DNA of 45,000 nt, taken from NCBI GenBank assembly GCA_905221605.1, contig CAJNDS010002547.1, positions 120,001 to 165,000 on the forward strand, in the 5' to 3' direction. Under the pieces are notes generated by a model. The model did not search any database, was not told the origin of the DNA, and worked only from the letters and a program-made list of their open reading frames with translations. Shown here piece after piece: positions 11,406 to 23,688 of this stretch. This DNA is from Symbiodinium natans. Its lineage: Eukaryota; Sar; Dinophyceae; Suessiales; Symbiodiniaceae. The position numbers and the translations under genes are program-made. Each line of letters starts with the position of its first letter. Positions within the stretch are counted from its first letter, which is position 1.

Positions 11406-12187
11406 CAGGGCTCAAAAACCCTGTGAACACTTAAACCCTGAACACCCTAACTTAGGGTTTAGGGTTTAGGGTTGAGGGTTTGGGGTTTAGGGTTTAGGGT
11501 TTAGCCCTCAACCATAAACCCCAAACCCTGAACCTTAAACCCTAGAACCCGGTGGATAGGTTAAATCTGAACTCGCAAGCTGGAAAGCTACACAAGGCCG
11601 GCTACGGGAGATTCTCTGCAGGATTCGGCGGGTGATTTTAGGGTTAGGGTTTAGGGTTTAGGGTTTAGGGTTTAGGGTTTAGGGTTTAGGGTTTAGGGTT
11701 TAGGGTTTAGGGTTTAGGGTTTAGGGTTTAGGGTTTAGGGTTTAGGGTTTAGGGTTCCCTGAACCCTATGAATCCCAAACCCCTAAACTTTCAGGGCGGA
11801 GGAAGTGCCAAGGAACAAAGTTGGCACAGCGTATTCTGAGCTAAAAGCAACATGCAACCAGCTACCAGATGTACTCATGAGAGTGGGACAGATGCTAAGA
11901 ATACGAAAAGAGTTCTAAGCTCTAAACCCTAGTCCCTAAACCCAGAAAACCCTGAACCCTCAGCTCTAATCCAAGCCCTCAGCCCGAGACCCTACACCCT
12001 CAAGCAACGAACCCTTCTTTGCTTCTGGAGGTTTAGGGTTCTAGGCTTTAGGTTTTGGGGTTTGGGATTAGGGCTTTAAGGTTGTTTCGCTGCACAGATA
12101 AACGGGAAGTAGATGAGCGGCATGTTTTGAGCGTTGCTTCTTTGAGGTTTCTTCCCTGGCCCATAGGGTTCAAGTGCAAAGCAGTAG

Positions 12188-12358
12188 AACCGAAGAGCCA
12201 GAACTGCGCGCGCCATGGACGGAATAGCCTGGTACAAAAAAGATCCATCTCAGATGAGCAAACCCCAACTCCGCAAGCTCTACCAGTACCATGCTAGGCA
12301 ACGCATTACCAATGCCATTGACACTGCCTTCTTTGCTCTGAATAATGAACTCGAATAA
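12188..12358 (+). CDS. Plus-strand C-terminal exon, unknown protein
   Basis: After GCAGTAG (possible acceptor) a plus-strand frame runs 56 codons to TAA. It includes MDGIAWYKKDPSQMSK and ends ITNAIDTAFFALNNELE. The rich mix of charged, aromatic and amide residues is typical of real protein. The opposite strand is also open for about 54 codons (12170-12336), so strand assignment is not certain. Confidence 0.4.
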   Translation, partial: NRRARTARAMDGIAWYKKDPSQMSKPQLRKLYQYHARQRITNAIDTAFFALNNELE

Positions 12359-13629
12359 AGGTTTTAGGTTGTGGGGTCGGGATTTAGGGTTTTGGCTTTG
12401 GGGTTTCGGGTTTTGGGACGTGCCTCAGGCAACCACTGCCCCTTCTCCTTCCATTCCAGGATCAGGTTGTTGGTTGACGGAGGCGGCGTGCTCAAGTACC
12501 AAGGGAAGGTGGCTGCCTCAGACAAGAACATCCTTAAACCCTAAACCCTAATTAGGTTTAGGGTTTAGGGTTTAGGGTTTCGGGTTTAGGGTTTAGGGTT
12601 TAGGGTTTAGGGTTTAGGGTTTAGGGTTTAGGGTTTAGGGTTTAGGGTTTAGGGTTTAGGGTTTAGGGTATAAAACCCAAACCCAAAATTTCCTAGGGCG
12701 CCATAAACCTCCTGGACCCTCCAACCTCAAAACTACCCCTAAACCCGAGACTTCCTAGAGCCCGCTAAACCCCCTAAACCCTACAACCTCAACACTGACC
12801 CTAAACCCGAAACCCTAAACCCCAAACCCTAAACCCCCTAAACCCTACAACCTCAACACTGCCCCTAAACAAAAGACTTCCTTCGAGCCCCCGAAGCCCC
12901 CTTAGGGTTTAGGGTTTAGGGTTTAGGGTTTAGGGTTTAGGGTTTAGGGTTTAGGGTGAAACCCTCCAACCCCAGCACTGCCCCTAAACCCTGAACTTTC
13001 GCAAGCCCCCACATCCTCCCTAAACCCTACAAACTCAGCACTAAACCCAAAACCCTAATTAAGCACCCCCCCCCCCCACTGCCCAAAGCCGCGCCCCAAA
13101 AACTATTTCAAAAGCCCAAACCCTCAATCCTAAACCGACGGTCCTCTCTTGTCTAGCTTAGGGTTCAGGGTTCTGGGTTCCAGCCCGCGCCCCACCCCCT
13201 GCGCAGGAGAACAGGCCACAAGCCCGAAACCTGAATTACCACAAGAAAGCACCGTACCGGTTCAGGGTTTTGTGGGTTTAGGGTTTAGGGTTTAGGGTTT
13301 AGGGTTTAGGGTTTAGGGTTTAGGGTTTAGGGTTTAGGGTTTAGGGTTTAGGGTTTATAGGGTGTTCGGGTTTAGGGTTGAGGGAGTTAATTAGACATGA
13401 CGCCCAACATGGAAAGCAGGTGAGGAAAGGCGGTTGCAAAAATTAGGGTTTAGGGGTTCAGGCTTTAGGGTGTCGGGTTTAGGGTTTAGAAGTTTAGGGG
13501 TTTAGGGTCTCGGGTTGGGGGTGTAGGGTTTAGGGTTTTAGAGTTTGGGGTTTATGGTACCCTCAACCCTAAACCCCAAACCCTAAACCCTATACCCTGA
13601 ACCCTGAACCCTAACTAAGGGTTTTAACC

Positions 13630-13687
13630 AAGACTCGCTCTCGACCTGGAAGAGCAGCAAGAAAGAAGCGATGAAGTCAGACATCAT
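13630..13687 (-). CDS. Possible start exon encoding a signal-like segment
   Basis: Minus-strand ATG at 13687 opens MMSDFIASFLLLFQ followed by VESESW. The hydrophobic stretch after Met could be a signal or anchor. An internal TTCCAG/GT could also be a splice site. Confidence 0.28.
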
Positions 13688-14104
13688 CCTCGACACAGCT
13701 TATAGGTTTCTTAAGGGAGGGGGGGTTCAAGGGAACCCTAAACCCTAAACCCAAAACCCTAAACCCTAGCCCTAAACCCTAAACCCTAAACCCTAAACCC
13801 TAAACCCTTAAGGCTCCCTAAGCTTCCCTAGGTAGGCCTTCCCTGAACCCCCCCTCTCCCTTAAGAACCCGTCTCTAGAGTTGTATTCACACAAAGTCCC
13901 ACCCGCCAGCCCTCACGACTCCGTGACACCCTGCGCATCATTTTCCTGGGATGCGCAAATCGAGCAGTTCAGCTGATTTCAGCCATCCTAGCATGGAACT
14001 AAAGTGCAACCTAGCAAGAACAGACCTCTACCCTTTGCAGACCCTTCGAGCTGCAAAGGCTTCGACACTGCAAACTGTGTTCAAGGCAACAACGAGACGC
14101 TTAC

Positions 14105-14186
14105 CGTGCTTCGCTTCGCTACGCACTAACCAGCGAGAACCTGCGGAGGTTGCGGAGCTCGGGGCCCAGCCCGAAAAGGCCGCTTC
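14105..14186 (-). CDS. Exon-like island with strong GTAAGC donor
   Basis: Minus-strand frame reads EAAFSGWAPSSATSAGSRW then LVRSEAKH and meets GGTAAGCG, a good donor. An overlapping plus-strand ORF (13951-14199, 82 aa) also exists and is less GC3-biased. Confidence 0.3.
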
Positions 14187-14399
14187 ACATGCTGTTTAGG
14201 GTTTAGGGTTTAGGGTTTAGGGTTTAGGGTTTAGGGTTTAGGGTTTGGGGGATTGGGCTCAGGGTTTCGGGTTTCGGGTTTAGGATTTAGGGCTTGGGTT
14301 TAGGGTTTAGGGGTTTAGTGGTTTCGGGGTTTTAGGGTTTTAGGGTTGTTTAGCGTTTAGGGTGCAGGGGTTAGGGGTTTAGAGGTTTAGGGGTTTAGG

Positions 14400-14555
14400 G
14401 GCTTAGGGTGGTATAGGGTGGTTTAGGGTGGTTTAGGTTTGTTTAGGGTTGTTTAGGGTTGTTTAAGGTTGTTTAGGGTTGTTTAGCCTTGTTTAGGGTT
14501 GTTTAGGGTTGTTTAGGGTTGTTTAGGGTTGTTTAGGTTTGTTTAGGGGTTTAGG
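14400..14555. repeat. 10-bp GTTTAGGGTT array
   Basis: About 15 units of 10 bp. A further telomere-like variant with its own fixed length. Confidence 0.88.
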
Positions 14556-14826
14556 GTTTAGGGTTCAGGAGGTGCATGCTCCGTCTGTCGTCTTACGTCA
14601 AAGAAAGGCTCCTGAACCCTGCAGACCTCGAGCCCCCCCCCCCTCCCACCCACAACCTCAGCGACCCTATTTGGGGCCCCATTCGGGGCTTATTGCTCCC
14701 TGAACCCTGAACCCTGAACCCCTAGATTTTAGGGTTCAGGGCTTGGGGTTTGGGGTTTAGTAACCCGAAACCCGGAACCTGCAGCCCAACACCCGAAACC
14801 CTAAACCCTAAACCCTAAACTAAACC

Positions 14827-14915
14827 CTTCTGCAGTCAATCGGCGCCATTTTGCAAAGAAGTGCCACAGAGGCCTGCGGGACGAAGTAGCCTTGGCTGCC
14901 CAACTGCAGAGGCCA
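14827..14915 (-). CDS. Exon-like island, unknown
   Basis: After ATACAG a minus-strand frame reads WPLQLGSQGYFVPQASVALL then CKMAPIDC and ends at GGTTTAG. High GC3. Confidence 0.27.
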
Positions 14916-15514
14916 CTGTATCAGGGGCTAGATTTTGAATGTTAGGTGCCCCCCCCCCTTAAAAAAAAAAAAAAAAAACACTCGCCCTAAACCCTAAACC
15001 ATAAATATTTTGAACCTAACACCTTTGAACCGTTACTCTCTTAAAACCTACTTAAACCCTTGAACCTCTTACCTTTACTCCTTTAAAGCCCTCTACACCT
15101 ACGCCTGCACGCCCTCTAAGACGTTTAAAACCCTGAAGCCCCCAAGCTTGGCCTCCGCCATGCTACGTGCCGCCTTCACACAGAGTGCGGCGGTGCCCTT
15201 AAGGGCCAGTCTGGCGAGTTTGGGTTTGGGGATTTCCGAGATTAAACAGCCTGGAGATCTAAACCCTAAACCCTAAACCCTAAACCCTAATGAAGCTCTG
15301 TGGGTTTAAGGCCGATGCCTTAGTCGCGAACTTGTTGGGAAGATTTGGGAAGGCCGTGGACCCAAGACTCCTGAAACTCGGGTTCATGTGTAGAGGTAAG
15401 GGGCTTAAGGTTTGAGGCTTAGGATTTCTGATTCATGGACTTGTAAGCGTGGATTTACCGCTTTGGGTCGTTTGGAGTTTAGGCGTGAGGGTCTGGGGCT
15501 TAGGGTTTTAGGGC

Positions 15515-15633
15515 AAGGTTGGCCTCTCATTTGCCCCAGGGGCATAGAGGGAACGCTCCCACCCAATGCCCAATAACCGCCATGGCTTTCCGAGTGCTGA
15601 AGGACGGATGCACGTCACGCCGTCTCGAGCCAA
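15515..15633 (-). CDS. Exon-like island, 39 codons open
   Basis: After CTCAAG a minus-strand frame reads LARDGVTCIRPSALGKPWRL then LGIGWERSLYAPGANERP before a stop. Long for an island and protein-like, but no family is recognised. Confidence 0.35.
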
Positions 15634-16072
15634 CTTGAGCGTCAGGGTTTCAAGGGACAACCCTAAACCCGAAAAACTAAACCCTAAACCCTAAGCCCTA
15701 AACCCCAAACCCCTGAAAAAGCTGTGTCTAGGGCCTGGGTCTGTTCCGACCCCAAGCCCAACACCACCCTAAGGGGCTTCCGAAATTCGGGTGCCTTCTT
15801 GGGGAATCCGACTGTTTGGATATTGAATGGGGTACCTTATTTCGTAACCCCCCCACATACTCCCTGTATACAACCCGAATATTCCCAAACCTCTAAACCC
15901 TAAACCCTAAACCCTAAACCCTAAACGCTACAGTAAACCCTAAACCCTAAACCCCCAAAACCCTGCAACAGCCAGGAACCCGGGCTTGTGCCCATGGAAG
16001 TGACATCGGCGCACCTCGGCCACCAGAGGCCAATGGGTTTAGGTTTAGGGTTTAGGGTTTAGGGTTTAGGGT

Positions 16073-16104
<32 letters not shown>

Positions 16105-17326
16105 GGTTTCGGGTTTAGGGTGTAGGGCCAAGTTCAATGAAGGAACGGGGGCTTGATGTTCACACTTTGAGCATTCATGTAGTGGCAATTGGGGGGGGAG
16201 GGGGGGGATGGGGTTCCTTTTTCATTTGAGGGGTCGCCTATTTTCGTCAACCTCCATATAGTATAGATTTGGAGTTTAGGGCTTCAGGGGTTTGGGGTTT
16301 TGGGGGGGCTCAGTTAAAGGTTTCGGCAAGTGTTTGGGATTTAGATTCGCTTTGCTTGCTGAAGCCCTTCGAGTCCTCCTTTTGTTTCTGCGGATTTCTG
16401 CGGTCCTGTTTGGACTTCTGTTCGGTGGCCTCACCACCCTAAACCCTAAACCCTAAACCCTAAACCCTAAACCCTAAACCCTAAACCCCAGATCCTATAG
16501 GATTAGGCGCCGAAGTAGGAGAGCCGAAACCCAGAATGTCAACCAAAACCTTGCAAACCCTCAAGACTAAACCCTACATGACCCCTAAACCCTAAACCCT
16601 AAACCCTAGATTGCCGGATCAAGTGGTTGCTTTCATGCGAAAGGCTCTGAAAAGAACTGGGCTCTAAGAGGCCTGCTTACAGCTCCTTGAGGCGAACGCC
16701 CATTTAGGGTTCAGGGTTTAGGGCTTAGGGTTCAGGGTTCAGGGCCCAGGGCTAAGGGTTTAGGTTTTAGGGCCCTTGAGGCCTACAAAGTTTCTCATCA
16801 AGACCACAGCACCTGTACTTGCCGTGTGTTTTAGGGTTTTGGCGGCGTCTTGCAAGACGGTGCGACTGCTACGAATGATCACCGAAGGAACCCGACCCCC
16901 CACCCACCCCGCCCCCCCCACCCCAAACCTTCCAAACCTTGCAAACCGAAAACTTCAAAACCGAAACCCAAGTGCAAGGATTCATCCCCAAGCAGATGGA
17001 GACAAGGAAGCCAACGCCTCGAATCAGACGATATCCCACACGCTTCTTGAAAAGCCCCCTGTGTACTTAAGGGATTTGCCTAGGGACTCCTAGAAGGGAC
17101 CCTTAATCGGGTTTAGGGTTCAGGGTTCAGGGTTTAGGGGGGTTTAGGGTTTAGGGTTTAGGGTTTAGGGTTTAGGGTTTAGGGTTTAGGGTTTAGGATT
17201 TAAAGTTTAGGGTGTAGGGTTTAGGGTTCAGGGTTTAGGGTTACTCCCCTAAATCAGCCCCATATAACCCGTACATGTACCTTGCATAGGTCCTTATGTA
17301 CCTAAGCAGCCCCTACATTACCCCTA

Positions 17327-17452
17327 CTACTACTACTATTTGCTTAAGACCTCCCCCCCCCCCCAAAAAAAAAAAAGAACACTAATAATCCCTACATTAC
17401 CCTTATAAGGAAGAGCAAGTCTATTTTTGGGAGTTTCTTACGCAATTCGTAG
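17327..17452. mobile_element. Family E TIR element with poly-C/poly-A tract
   Basis: CTACTATTTGCTTAAGA at the left and TTACGCAATTCGTAG at the right, with a C-run followed directly by an A-run near the left end and AATCCCTACATTACCC inside. The same internal phrase occurs near 8300. Confidence 0.5.
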
Positions 17453-17629
17453 CCTAAGGTCCCTGATAAGGGTCTCTACTTTGGTCCCCTAAGGCACTTA
17501 ACTTGTGCTTAACTTCGGCTTCATGCTCAGTTCCCTCATCGATCGAGCCCGGCCGACTACATTTGGGTTTAGGGTTTAGGGTTTAGGGTTTAGGGTTTAG
17601 GGTTTAGGGTTTAGGGTTTAGGGTTTAGG

Positions 17630-17717
17630 GTTTGGGGTTTGGGGTTTGGGGTTTTGGGGTTTTGGGGTTTTGGGGTTTTGGGGTTTTGGGGTTTTGGGGT
17701 TTTGGGGTTTTGGGGTT
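17630..17717. repeat. TTTTGGGG array
   Basis: Nine or so GGGGTTTT units follow TTTGGGG units at the end of a TTTAGGG array. G4T4 is the telomere repeat of some ciliates; here it grades into the TTTAGGG type and so is most simply a slipped variant. Confidence 0.9.
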
Positions 17718-19737
17718 TAGGGTTTAGGGTTTCGGGTTTGAGGCTTGGAGTTTAGGGCGAACCTGCTACTGCCTAGTTCTACATTGATCTTGGGGGGTTA
17801 AGATAAACAAGCCAGCTTGTGGCAGCCCTATGTGTATAAGTATGAAGTAATGGTAGAAGGATTTTCGCTCAGCTACAACCAGCGAGAAAAAACACCAATA
17901 CCAGCCTGAAACCCTACACGCTAAACATACTAAACCTCAAACTTGAACCCTCAACCCTACACCCCAAACATTCTAAATCCAAGCCTCAAAGCTCAAGCCC
18001 TAAACACTAAAACCTAAGCCCCAAACCCTGAACCCTGAACCCCAAAGCTCAACACCCAAACCCGAAACCCCAAACCCTATACCCCAAAGCTCGAAACCCA
18101 AACCCTAAACCCCAAACCCTAAACCCCAAACCCTGGACCCTAAGCCCTAAACCCCAAACCCTGGACCCCAAAGCTCGAAGCCCAACAAAAACACGGCATA
18201 GCCCTGTGGTGCGGCCCTAGCCGCGAGAGCGCGAACGAATGGCGGCGGAAACCCTTGGCCTGTATAGGGTTTAGGGTTTAGGGTTTAGGGTTTAGGGTTT
18301 AGGGTTTAGGGTTTAGGGTTTAGGATTTAGGGTTTAGGGTTTGGGGTGTAGTGTGTAGGTTTTAGGGTTCAGGGTTTTCGGCTTTAGGGTTCTTTTTGAG
18401 AAGAAGGCTCCTTTCTCGAAGGGATCTCAGTGCGGGACCCTTCATTAGGATCCTCACTGGGTTCAGGGATTTCGGGTTCCGGGCTTAGGGCTGCAAACCC
18501 GAAACCCCTGAACTCTAAAGCACTGAGCCCTAAACCCTAAACCCTAAACCCTCAACCCTAAACCCTAAACCCTAAACCCTACACCCTACACCCTAAACTC
18601 TATTTCAACTCGTGGGAGGTCCTGGGCAATGAATAGGTGTCTGGGGTCACGTCATCTTCTTTCAGCACTTCGGGTTTAGGGTTTAGGGTTTAGGGTTTAG
18701 GGTTTAGGGTTTAGGGTTTAGGGTTTAGGGTTTATAAGGTGTAGGCTTTGAGGAGTTCGGGTTTTGGGTGGGGGCGCTGGTAGGACTTTAAGGAGTTGTC
18801 TAGGGTTTAGACCCCAAACCCTAAACCCTACACACTATCCCCGAAATCCCTCGGGCCTTGGAATGAGTAAGATAACCTACAGGGTTTAGGGCTTCGTCCA
18901 GAACTCTAAACCCTAAACCCTAAACCCTAAACCCTAAACCCTAAACCCTAAACCCTAAACCCTAAACCCTAAACCCTGGACAGCGGCGCTCTCGGCCCCG
19001 TCTACCGCGAGGCTTTACCCTCCCTCACCGTTCTGTGGAGACGCTCGGTCGGGGACCTCGGTCGAAGCCTCGAGCGCCCATGCAGTTTAGGGTTTAGGGT
19101 TTAGGGTTTTGGGTTTTAGGGTTTAGGCACAGCCCTCACCCTGAAAACCTATTAAGGGCTTTGAGGGGCGCCTAGGGTTTCAGGGATCTTCGCTGCTTCG
19201 GAACGTTGGGGCCCTTGACCCTGAACCCTAAACCCTAAACCCCAAACCTTAAACCCTAAACCCCAAACCCTAAACCCCAAACCCCAAACCCTAAACCCTA
19301 GAGGAGGCTCCGTCTTCCAGGCCCGCGGCAGGGCAGGTGGAAACCAAGGAAGGCGACCTTCGAACCCAGGGGACAAGAATTGTCGGGCTCAGAGGGTCCA
19401 GGTGGTTTAGGGTTTAGGGTTTAGGGTTTAGGGTTTAGGGTTTAGGGTTTAGGTTTAGGGTTTAGGGTTTAGGGTATGGTTTAGGGTTTAGGGCTTTGGG
19501 TTTAGGGTTTAGGGCTTAGGGTTCATTTAAGGTCTTGCTTTGCCTGTGCCTCAACGCCCAACTCCAAAACCATGCAATCCTCGATCCAAGCTTGAGGCTT
19601 CAGGGCTTAGGGTAATAAAGCCCTAGGACGCAGGCATCCGCAACCCCCTGCTTAAATCCTAGGCCTCTTCAAACTCCAGGTTTTGAACCCCAAGCCCGAA
19701 AGCCTAAAGCCATAAGCCTAAAACCCAGACCTAAAGC

Positions 19738-19966
19738 TTAAAGCCTAAAGCCTAAAGCCTAAAGTGTAAAGCCTAAAGCCTAAAGCCTAAAGCCTAAAGC
19801 CTAAAGCCTAAAGCCTAAAGCCTAAAGCCTAAAGCCTAAAGCCTAAAGCCTAAAGCCTAAAGCCTAAAGCCTACAGCCTAAAGCCTAAAGCCTAAAGCCT
19901 AAAGCCTAAAGCCTAAAGCCTAAAGCCTAAAGCCTAAAGCCTAAAGCCTAAAGCCTAAAGCCTAAA
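19738..19966. repeat. CCTAAAG (TTTAGGC) variant array
   Basis: About 32 homogeneous 7-bp units that differ from CCCTAAA by one base, then switch to CCCTAAA at about 19966. A smaller array of the same variant is at 33776-33862. Confidence 0.92.
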
Positions 19967-20006
19967 CCCTAAACCCTAAACCCTAAACCCTAAACCCTAA
20001 ACCCTG

Positions 20007-20104
20007 CCCGGCCATTCAGCGGCTGCAGCGGCGCTGCGCGCGCCTCCGACGATGAAAAAAGCAGCCCTGGGACCCGCCCACCATGAGAATTCGGGTGAAC
20101 CCTA
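20007..20104 (-). CDS. Exon-like island bounded by telomeric splice-like junctions
   Basis: Minus-strand frame begins directly after TTTAG of a telomeric array, reads GSPEFSWWAGPRAAFFIVGG then ARSAAAAAEWPGR, and ends at GGTTTAGGG. Acceptor and donor would both be supplied by telomeric repeat. Confidence 0.36.
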
Positions 20105-20750
20105 AACCCTAAACCCTAAACCCTAAACCCTAAACCCTAAACCCTAAACCCTAAACCCTAAACCGGGCTTCGGGGTTTCGGGCTCCTGGGGCTAAGGCTA
20201 GAGTGATGAGTTCGGTTGTTTCGGATTCTGGATTCTCGCTCTTTTCACTTGTTTTAGGACCCTGCGCACAATCCAAACATAGCAAGAAACATAACAACCA
20301 ACTCACTATGAACAAAAAATGTTCATGTGCGGCCGAGGTCTGCTTCTTGGCTTTCTACTTTGTCGGGCTGAGAGTGTTGGGGGTTTAGGGTTTAGGGTTT
20401 AGGGTTTAGGGTTTAGGGTTTAGGGTTTAGGGTTTAGGGTTTAGGGTTTAGGGTTTAGGGGCGCAAGCTTAGGGCCCTCTCCCCTAACCCCGAGCCCTGC
20501 GTCTTTTTTCTTCCAGCATGTGACAGCCAGACTTAGGCTCGCTAAGCTACCCTAAAACTGTAAAGCCCCTGTAAAGCCCTAGAGCCCTGAAACCCTCAAA
20601 CCTTAAAACCTACTTCCCCTCAACCCCTGAACCCCAGATTTCTCGAAAAACCCTAAACCCCGAAAGCCGCCTCGCGTTTAGGGTTGAGGCTTTAGGGTTA
20701 ACCCTACAACCCTAAAACCAGTACCCTTGAACCAGCAAATCTGGCCCTAA

Positions 20751-20804
20751 CCCGGGCCGCGCTGGCTCAGACGGCTTGCCTCGATACCGGCAAGCGATGG
20801 GAAC
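20751..20804 (-). CDS. Exon-like island bounded by telomeric splice-like junctions
   Basis: After TTTAG the minus strand reads PIACRYRGKPSEPARPG and meets GGTTAGGG. Short; same edge pattern as the island at 20007. Confidence 0.25.
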
Positions 20805-20963
20805 TAAACCCTAACCCTAAACCCTAAGCCCTAAGCCCTAAGCCCTAAACCCTAAACCCTAAACCCTAAACCCTAGGTGGCCTTGGAGGCGACTCAGGGG
20901 CTTATCGGGGTTGAGGGCTTTCACTGGCTCCAGTGGGTTTTGAGCGTTGATAAGGTGTAGGGT

Positions 20964-21350
20964 TCTTCGGGGTTCTTAGGGTTCTTAGGGTTCTTGGGGT
21001 TCTTAGGGTTCTTAGGGTTCTTGGGGTTCTTGGGGTTCTTAGGGTTCTTCGGGGTTCTTAGGGTTCTTAGGGGTTCTTAGGGGTTCTTAGGGTTCAGGGT
21101 TCTTAGGGTTCTTAGGGTTCTTAGGGTTCTTAGGGTTCTTAGGGTTCTTAGGGTTCTTAGGGTTCTTAGGGGTTCTTAGGGTTCTTAGGGTTCTTAGGGT
21201 TCTTAGGGTTCTTAGGGGTTCTTAGGGTTCTTAGGGTTCTTCGGGGTTCTTTAGGGTTCTTAGGGTTCTTCAGGGTTTTTAGGGTTCTTAGGGTTCTTCG
21301 GGGTTCTTCGGGTTCTTAGGGTTCTTAGGGTTCTGAAGGTTCTTAGGGTT
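20964..21350. repeat. TTCTTAGGG minisatellite
   Basis: About 40 units of 9-10 bp (GGTTCTTAG, some with an extra G). A telomere-like variant expanded locally. Confidence 0.9.
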
Positions 21351-21879
21351 TCTAGGGTTTATAGGGTTTATAGATGTTTATAGGGTAAAACGGTTTGTGG
21401 GGTTGATAGGCTTTATGGGGTTCGTCGGTTTTTATAGGGTTTATGGGGTTTACAGGGCTGATAATTGGGTTTGTGAGGTTTATAGGGTTTATCGGGAATA
21501 GGGCTCTAGTGTCTTGGACTGAATGGTTTAAGGTTGCAGAAGCCTTAGGATTTAGGGTTTAGGGTTCAGTGGCTTCCCCTAAATCCGTTCAACAAACAAC
21601 GTGGTGGGGCCTTACTTGAAGACTCCAAAGCGCGACTTCACCCTCAGCCTAGGCCTAAAGACCCGCAACTGCCCTAAACCCTAATTACTAAAACCCTAAA
21701 GCCCAAACCCCAAACCCTAAACCCCCACCCCGGTCAGTGGGTTCGAGGTTTCTGCTTGACATGCCCGCTTGCCGCAAAACCCTTTTGCCAAAGGAGACCC
21801 TAAACCCTACACCCAAAACCCTAACCCTAAACTCTAAACCCTAAACCCTACACCCTAAACCCTAAACCCTAAACCCTTT

Positions 21880-21985
21880 CGCCAAGGAGAAGTGCTTGGG
21901 ATGAGGTTGAGGGCGTGAGGATTTAAGGCTGAGGTTGAGGGCGCGGGTAGTCAGGACTTCAGGAACAAGCGCGGTTGAGGTGGGG
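21880..21985 (-). CDS. Exon-like island, unknown
   Basis: Minus-strand frame reads TALVPEVLTTRALNLSLKSS then RPQPHPKHFSLAKG and ends at GGTTTAGGG. Open over 34 codons. Confidence 0.25.
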
Positions 21986-22197
21986 CTTGGGCTCTAGGGT
22001 TTAGGGTCTAGGGATTTAGGGGGCTAGGGGTTTAGGGGGCTTTGGGTTTTGGGTTTAGGGTTTAGGGTTTAGGGCTTAGGGTTTAGGATTTAGGGTTTAG
22101 GGTTTAGGGTTTAGGGTTTAGGGTTTAGGGTTTAGGGTTTAGGGTGACTACAGGCCGGGGGGGGGGGGGGGGGGGGGGGTTTTGGGGCTTGGGGCTC

Positions 22198-22283
22198 TCT
22201 ACCTCGAGCGACGCCAAGCCGCAGCTTCCCCGCCAACTTCGCAAGCGCTGGGAAATCCGGCTCCTCAGGTTTCTTGCAGGGCC
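22198..22283 (-). CDS. Exon-like island, Lys/Pro-rich
   Basis: After TTAGCAG the minus strand reads PCKKPEEPDFPALAKLAG then KLRLGVAR and meets GGTAGAGAG, a reasonable donor. High GC3. Confidence 0.3.
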
Positions 22284-22317
22284 CTGCTAACCCTAAACCC
22301 TAAACCCTAAACCCTGA

Positions 22318-22520
22318 ACCACCCCTAAACCCTTAAACCCCTAAACCCCTAAACCCCTAAACCCCTAAACCCCCCCTAAACCCCTAAACCCCTAAACCCC
22401 TAAACCCCTAAACCCTTAAACCCCTAAACCCCTAAACCCCTAAACCCCTAAACCCCTAAACCCCTAAACCCCTAAACCCCTGAACCCCTAAACCCCTGAA
22501 CCCCTAAACCCCTAAACCCC
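22318..22520. repeat. CCCCTAAA array
   Basis: About 24 units of the 8-bp variant, with rare CCCCTGAA. The same variant (opposite strand) flanks the retroelement ORF at 36969 and 38904. Confidence 0.92.
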
Positions 22521-22687
22521 AAAAAAAGACCCAAACCCGGGCCCGACGTCCTGGGAGCCAATCGGCGGCGCTTTCGGCCACATGGCCTCAGGCCGTACCC
22601 CAAACCACCCTACTGGTCCGTAGATACTTCTCCAATAACCAAGAAAAAATACTTAGGGTTTACGGTCTAGGGTTTAGGGTTTGGGCT

Positions 22688-22797
22688 GACCCAAGAGTAA
22701 CCTAGGAATAAAAAGAGTGTAATCTTTAGTTTCAAGGGCTTATAAAAGAACCTAAACCCTAACAGCATGAGAATAAGGGCCTACTCTGAGTTCTTGA
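22688..22797. mobile_element. Family C TIR element
   Basis: Shares GACCCAAGAGTAACCTAGGAA, the GGGCTTATAA core and a GAATAAGGGCCTACTCTGAG end with the copy at 23725-23839. Confidence 0.55.
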
Positions 22798-23688
22798 CAG
22801 GCTTTAGGCGTTTCAGGTTCATATGGGGGTGTACGCAAATAGGGGGACCCCTTATATAAACCCACAAGTAGTAGGATCCCTTTATAATTACTGGTAACTA
22901 AGGACTCCAATAAACTACCCCTAATGTTGACAACCACACATACGGATTTCGGGTCCAGGTCGAAGGCTTGGGGGCTTAAACCGTGCCTTCAAGTTTTGGC
23001 GTTCGGGACCCCAAACAACCCTAAACCCTAAGCCCTAAAGCCTAAACCCTAAAGCCTAAACCCTAAACCCTAAACCCTAAACCCTAAACGGTCACAACTG
23101 CGCCCCAAATTCCTAAACTCCCTAGCTTGGGATGCTCCCCTTTCTACTACTTGTAGCAGTCCTGAAAATAGGGATAATATTAGGGGGGCACTTTATCCCC
23201 CTATTCAGGATTGCTAATATAAGGACATCCCAATCCCTAACTCCTGAACGAGACACCGAGAACGCAGGGTCGGCCTCAGAATCTGGGAACTCAGGTGGGG
23301 GGGGCCCTAGAGTCCCTAAACCCTAAACCCTAAACCCTAAACTCCTAGAGCCACTGCAGGAACTTGGGGTCCCTTGGTGGAACGCAGAAGGTCCAGACAC
23401 TAATTCACCCAAGACCCCAAGACCCCAAGACCCCAAGACCCCAAACCCCCAAACACGGTCGCTTTGTATGGGCCCTGAAAAGGGGATTGCTGCTGCGCCC
23501 CTTATATTCCCCATCAAACACAAGGGCCCATATTTCAGAACCACTTAAGGGGCGTAGGGGATCCCATCTAACTCCTGAGAAACCCCAGAGCCCTAAAACC
23601 CTAGACCCCGAATTAAGCACGGTCCTCCGTTTAGGCTTTTGAAGGGTTAGGCTGTGGGACTGTAGGCCGCCGCAGGACCCTCGCGAGC

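Larger units (their letters stand above)
9676..12050. repeat. Mosaic of telomeric arrays and exon-like islands
   Basis: Telomeric arrays at 9880-10060, 11040-11095, 11640-11753 and smaller blocks. Four hydrophobic minus-strand islands are listed separately. 10190-10450 and 11780-11930 show no recognisable gene. Confidence 0.8.
12359..19737. repeat. Mosaic of telomeric arrays and islands
   Basis: Between listed features this stretch has telomeric blocks, C/A homopolymers (14949-14978, 17348-17376) and islands. Open minus-strand islands at about 15966-16036, 16800-16885, 18200-18258, 18397-18462 (EDPNEGSRTEIPSRKEP), 18612-18672 (EVLKEDDVTPDTYSLPR) and 18990-19085 (GTGAGG donor) are possible exons. 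The plus-strand ORF at 16776-17093 is not convincing. 12670-12900 and 17930-18180 are degenerate telomere-like sequence. Confidence 0.75.

Noticed and set aside
13951-14199. 82-aa plus-strand ORF
   Set aside because: The minus strand over the same bases has better codon bias and a GTAAGC donor, so it is more likely a shadow; not certain.
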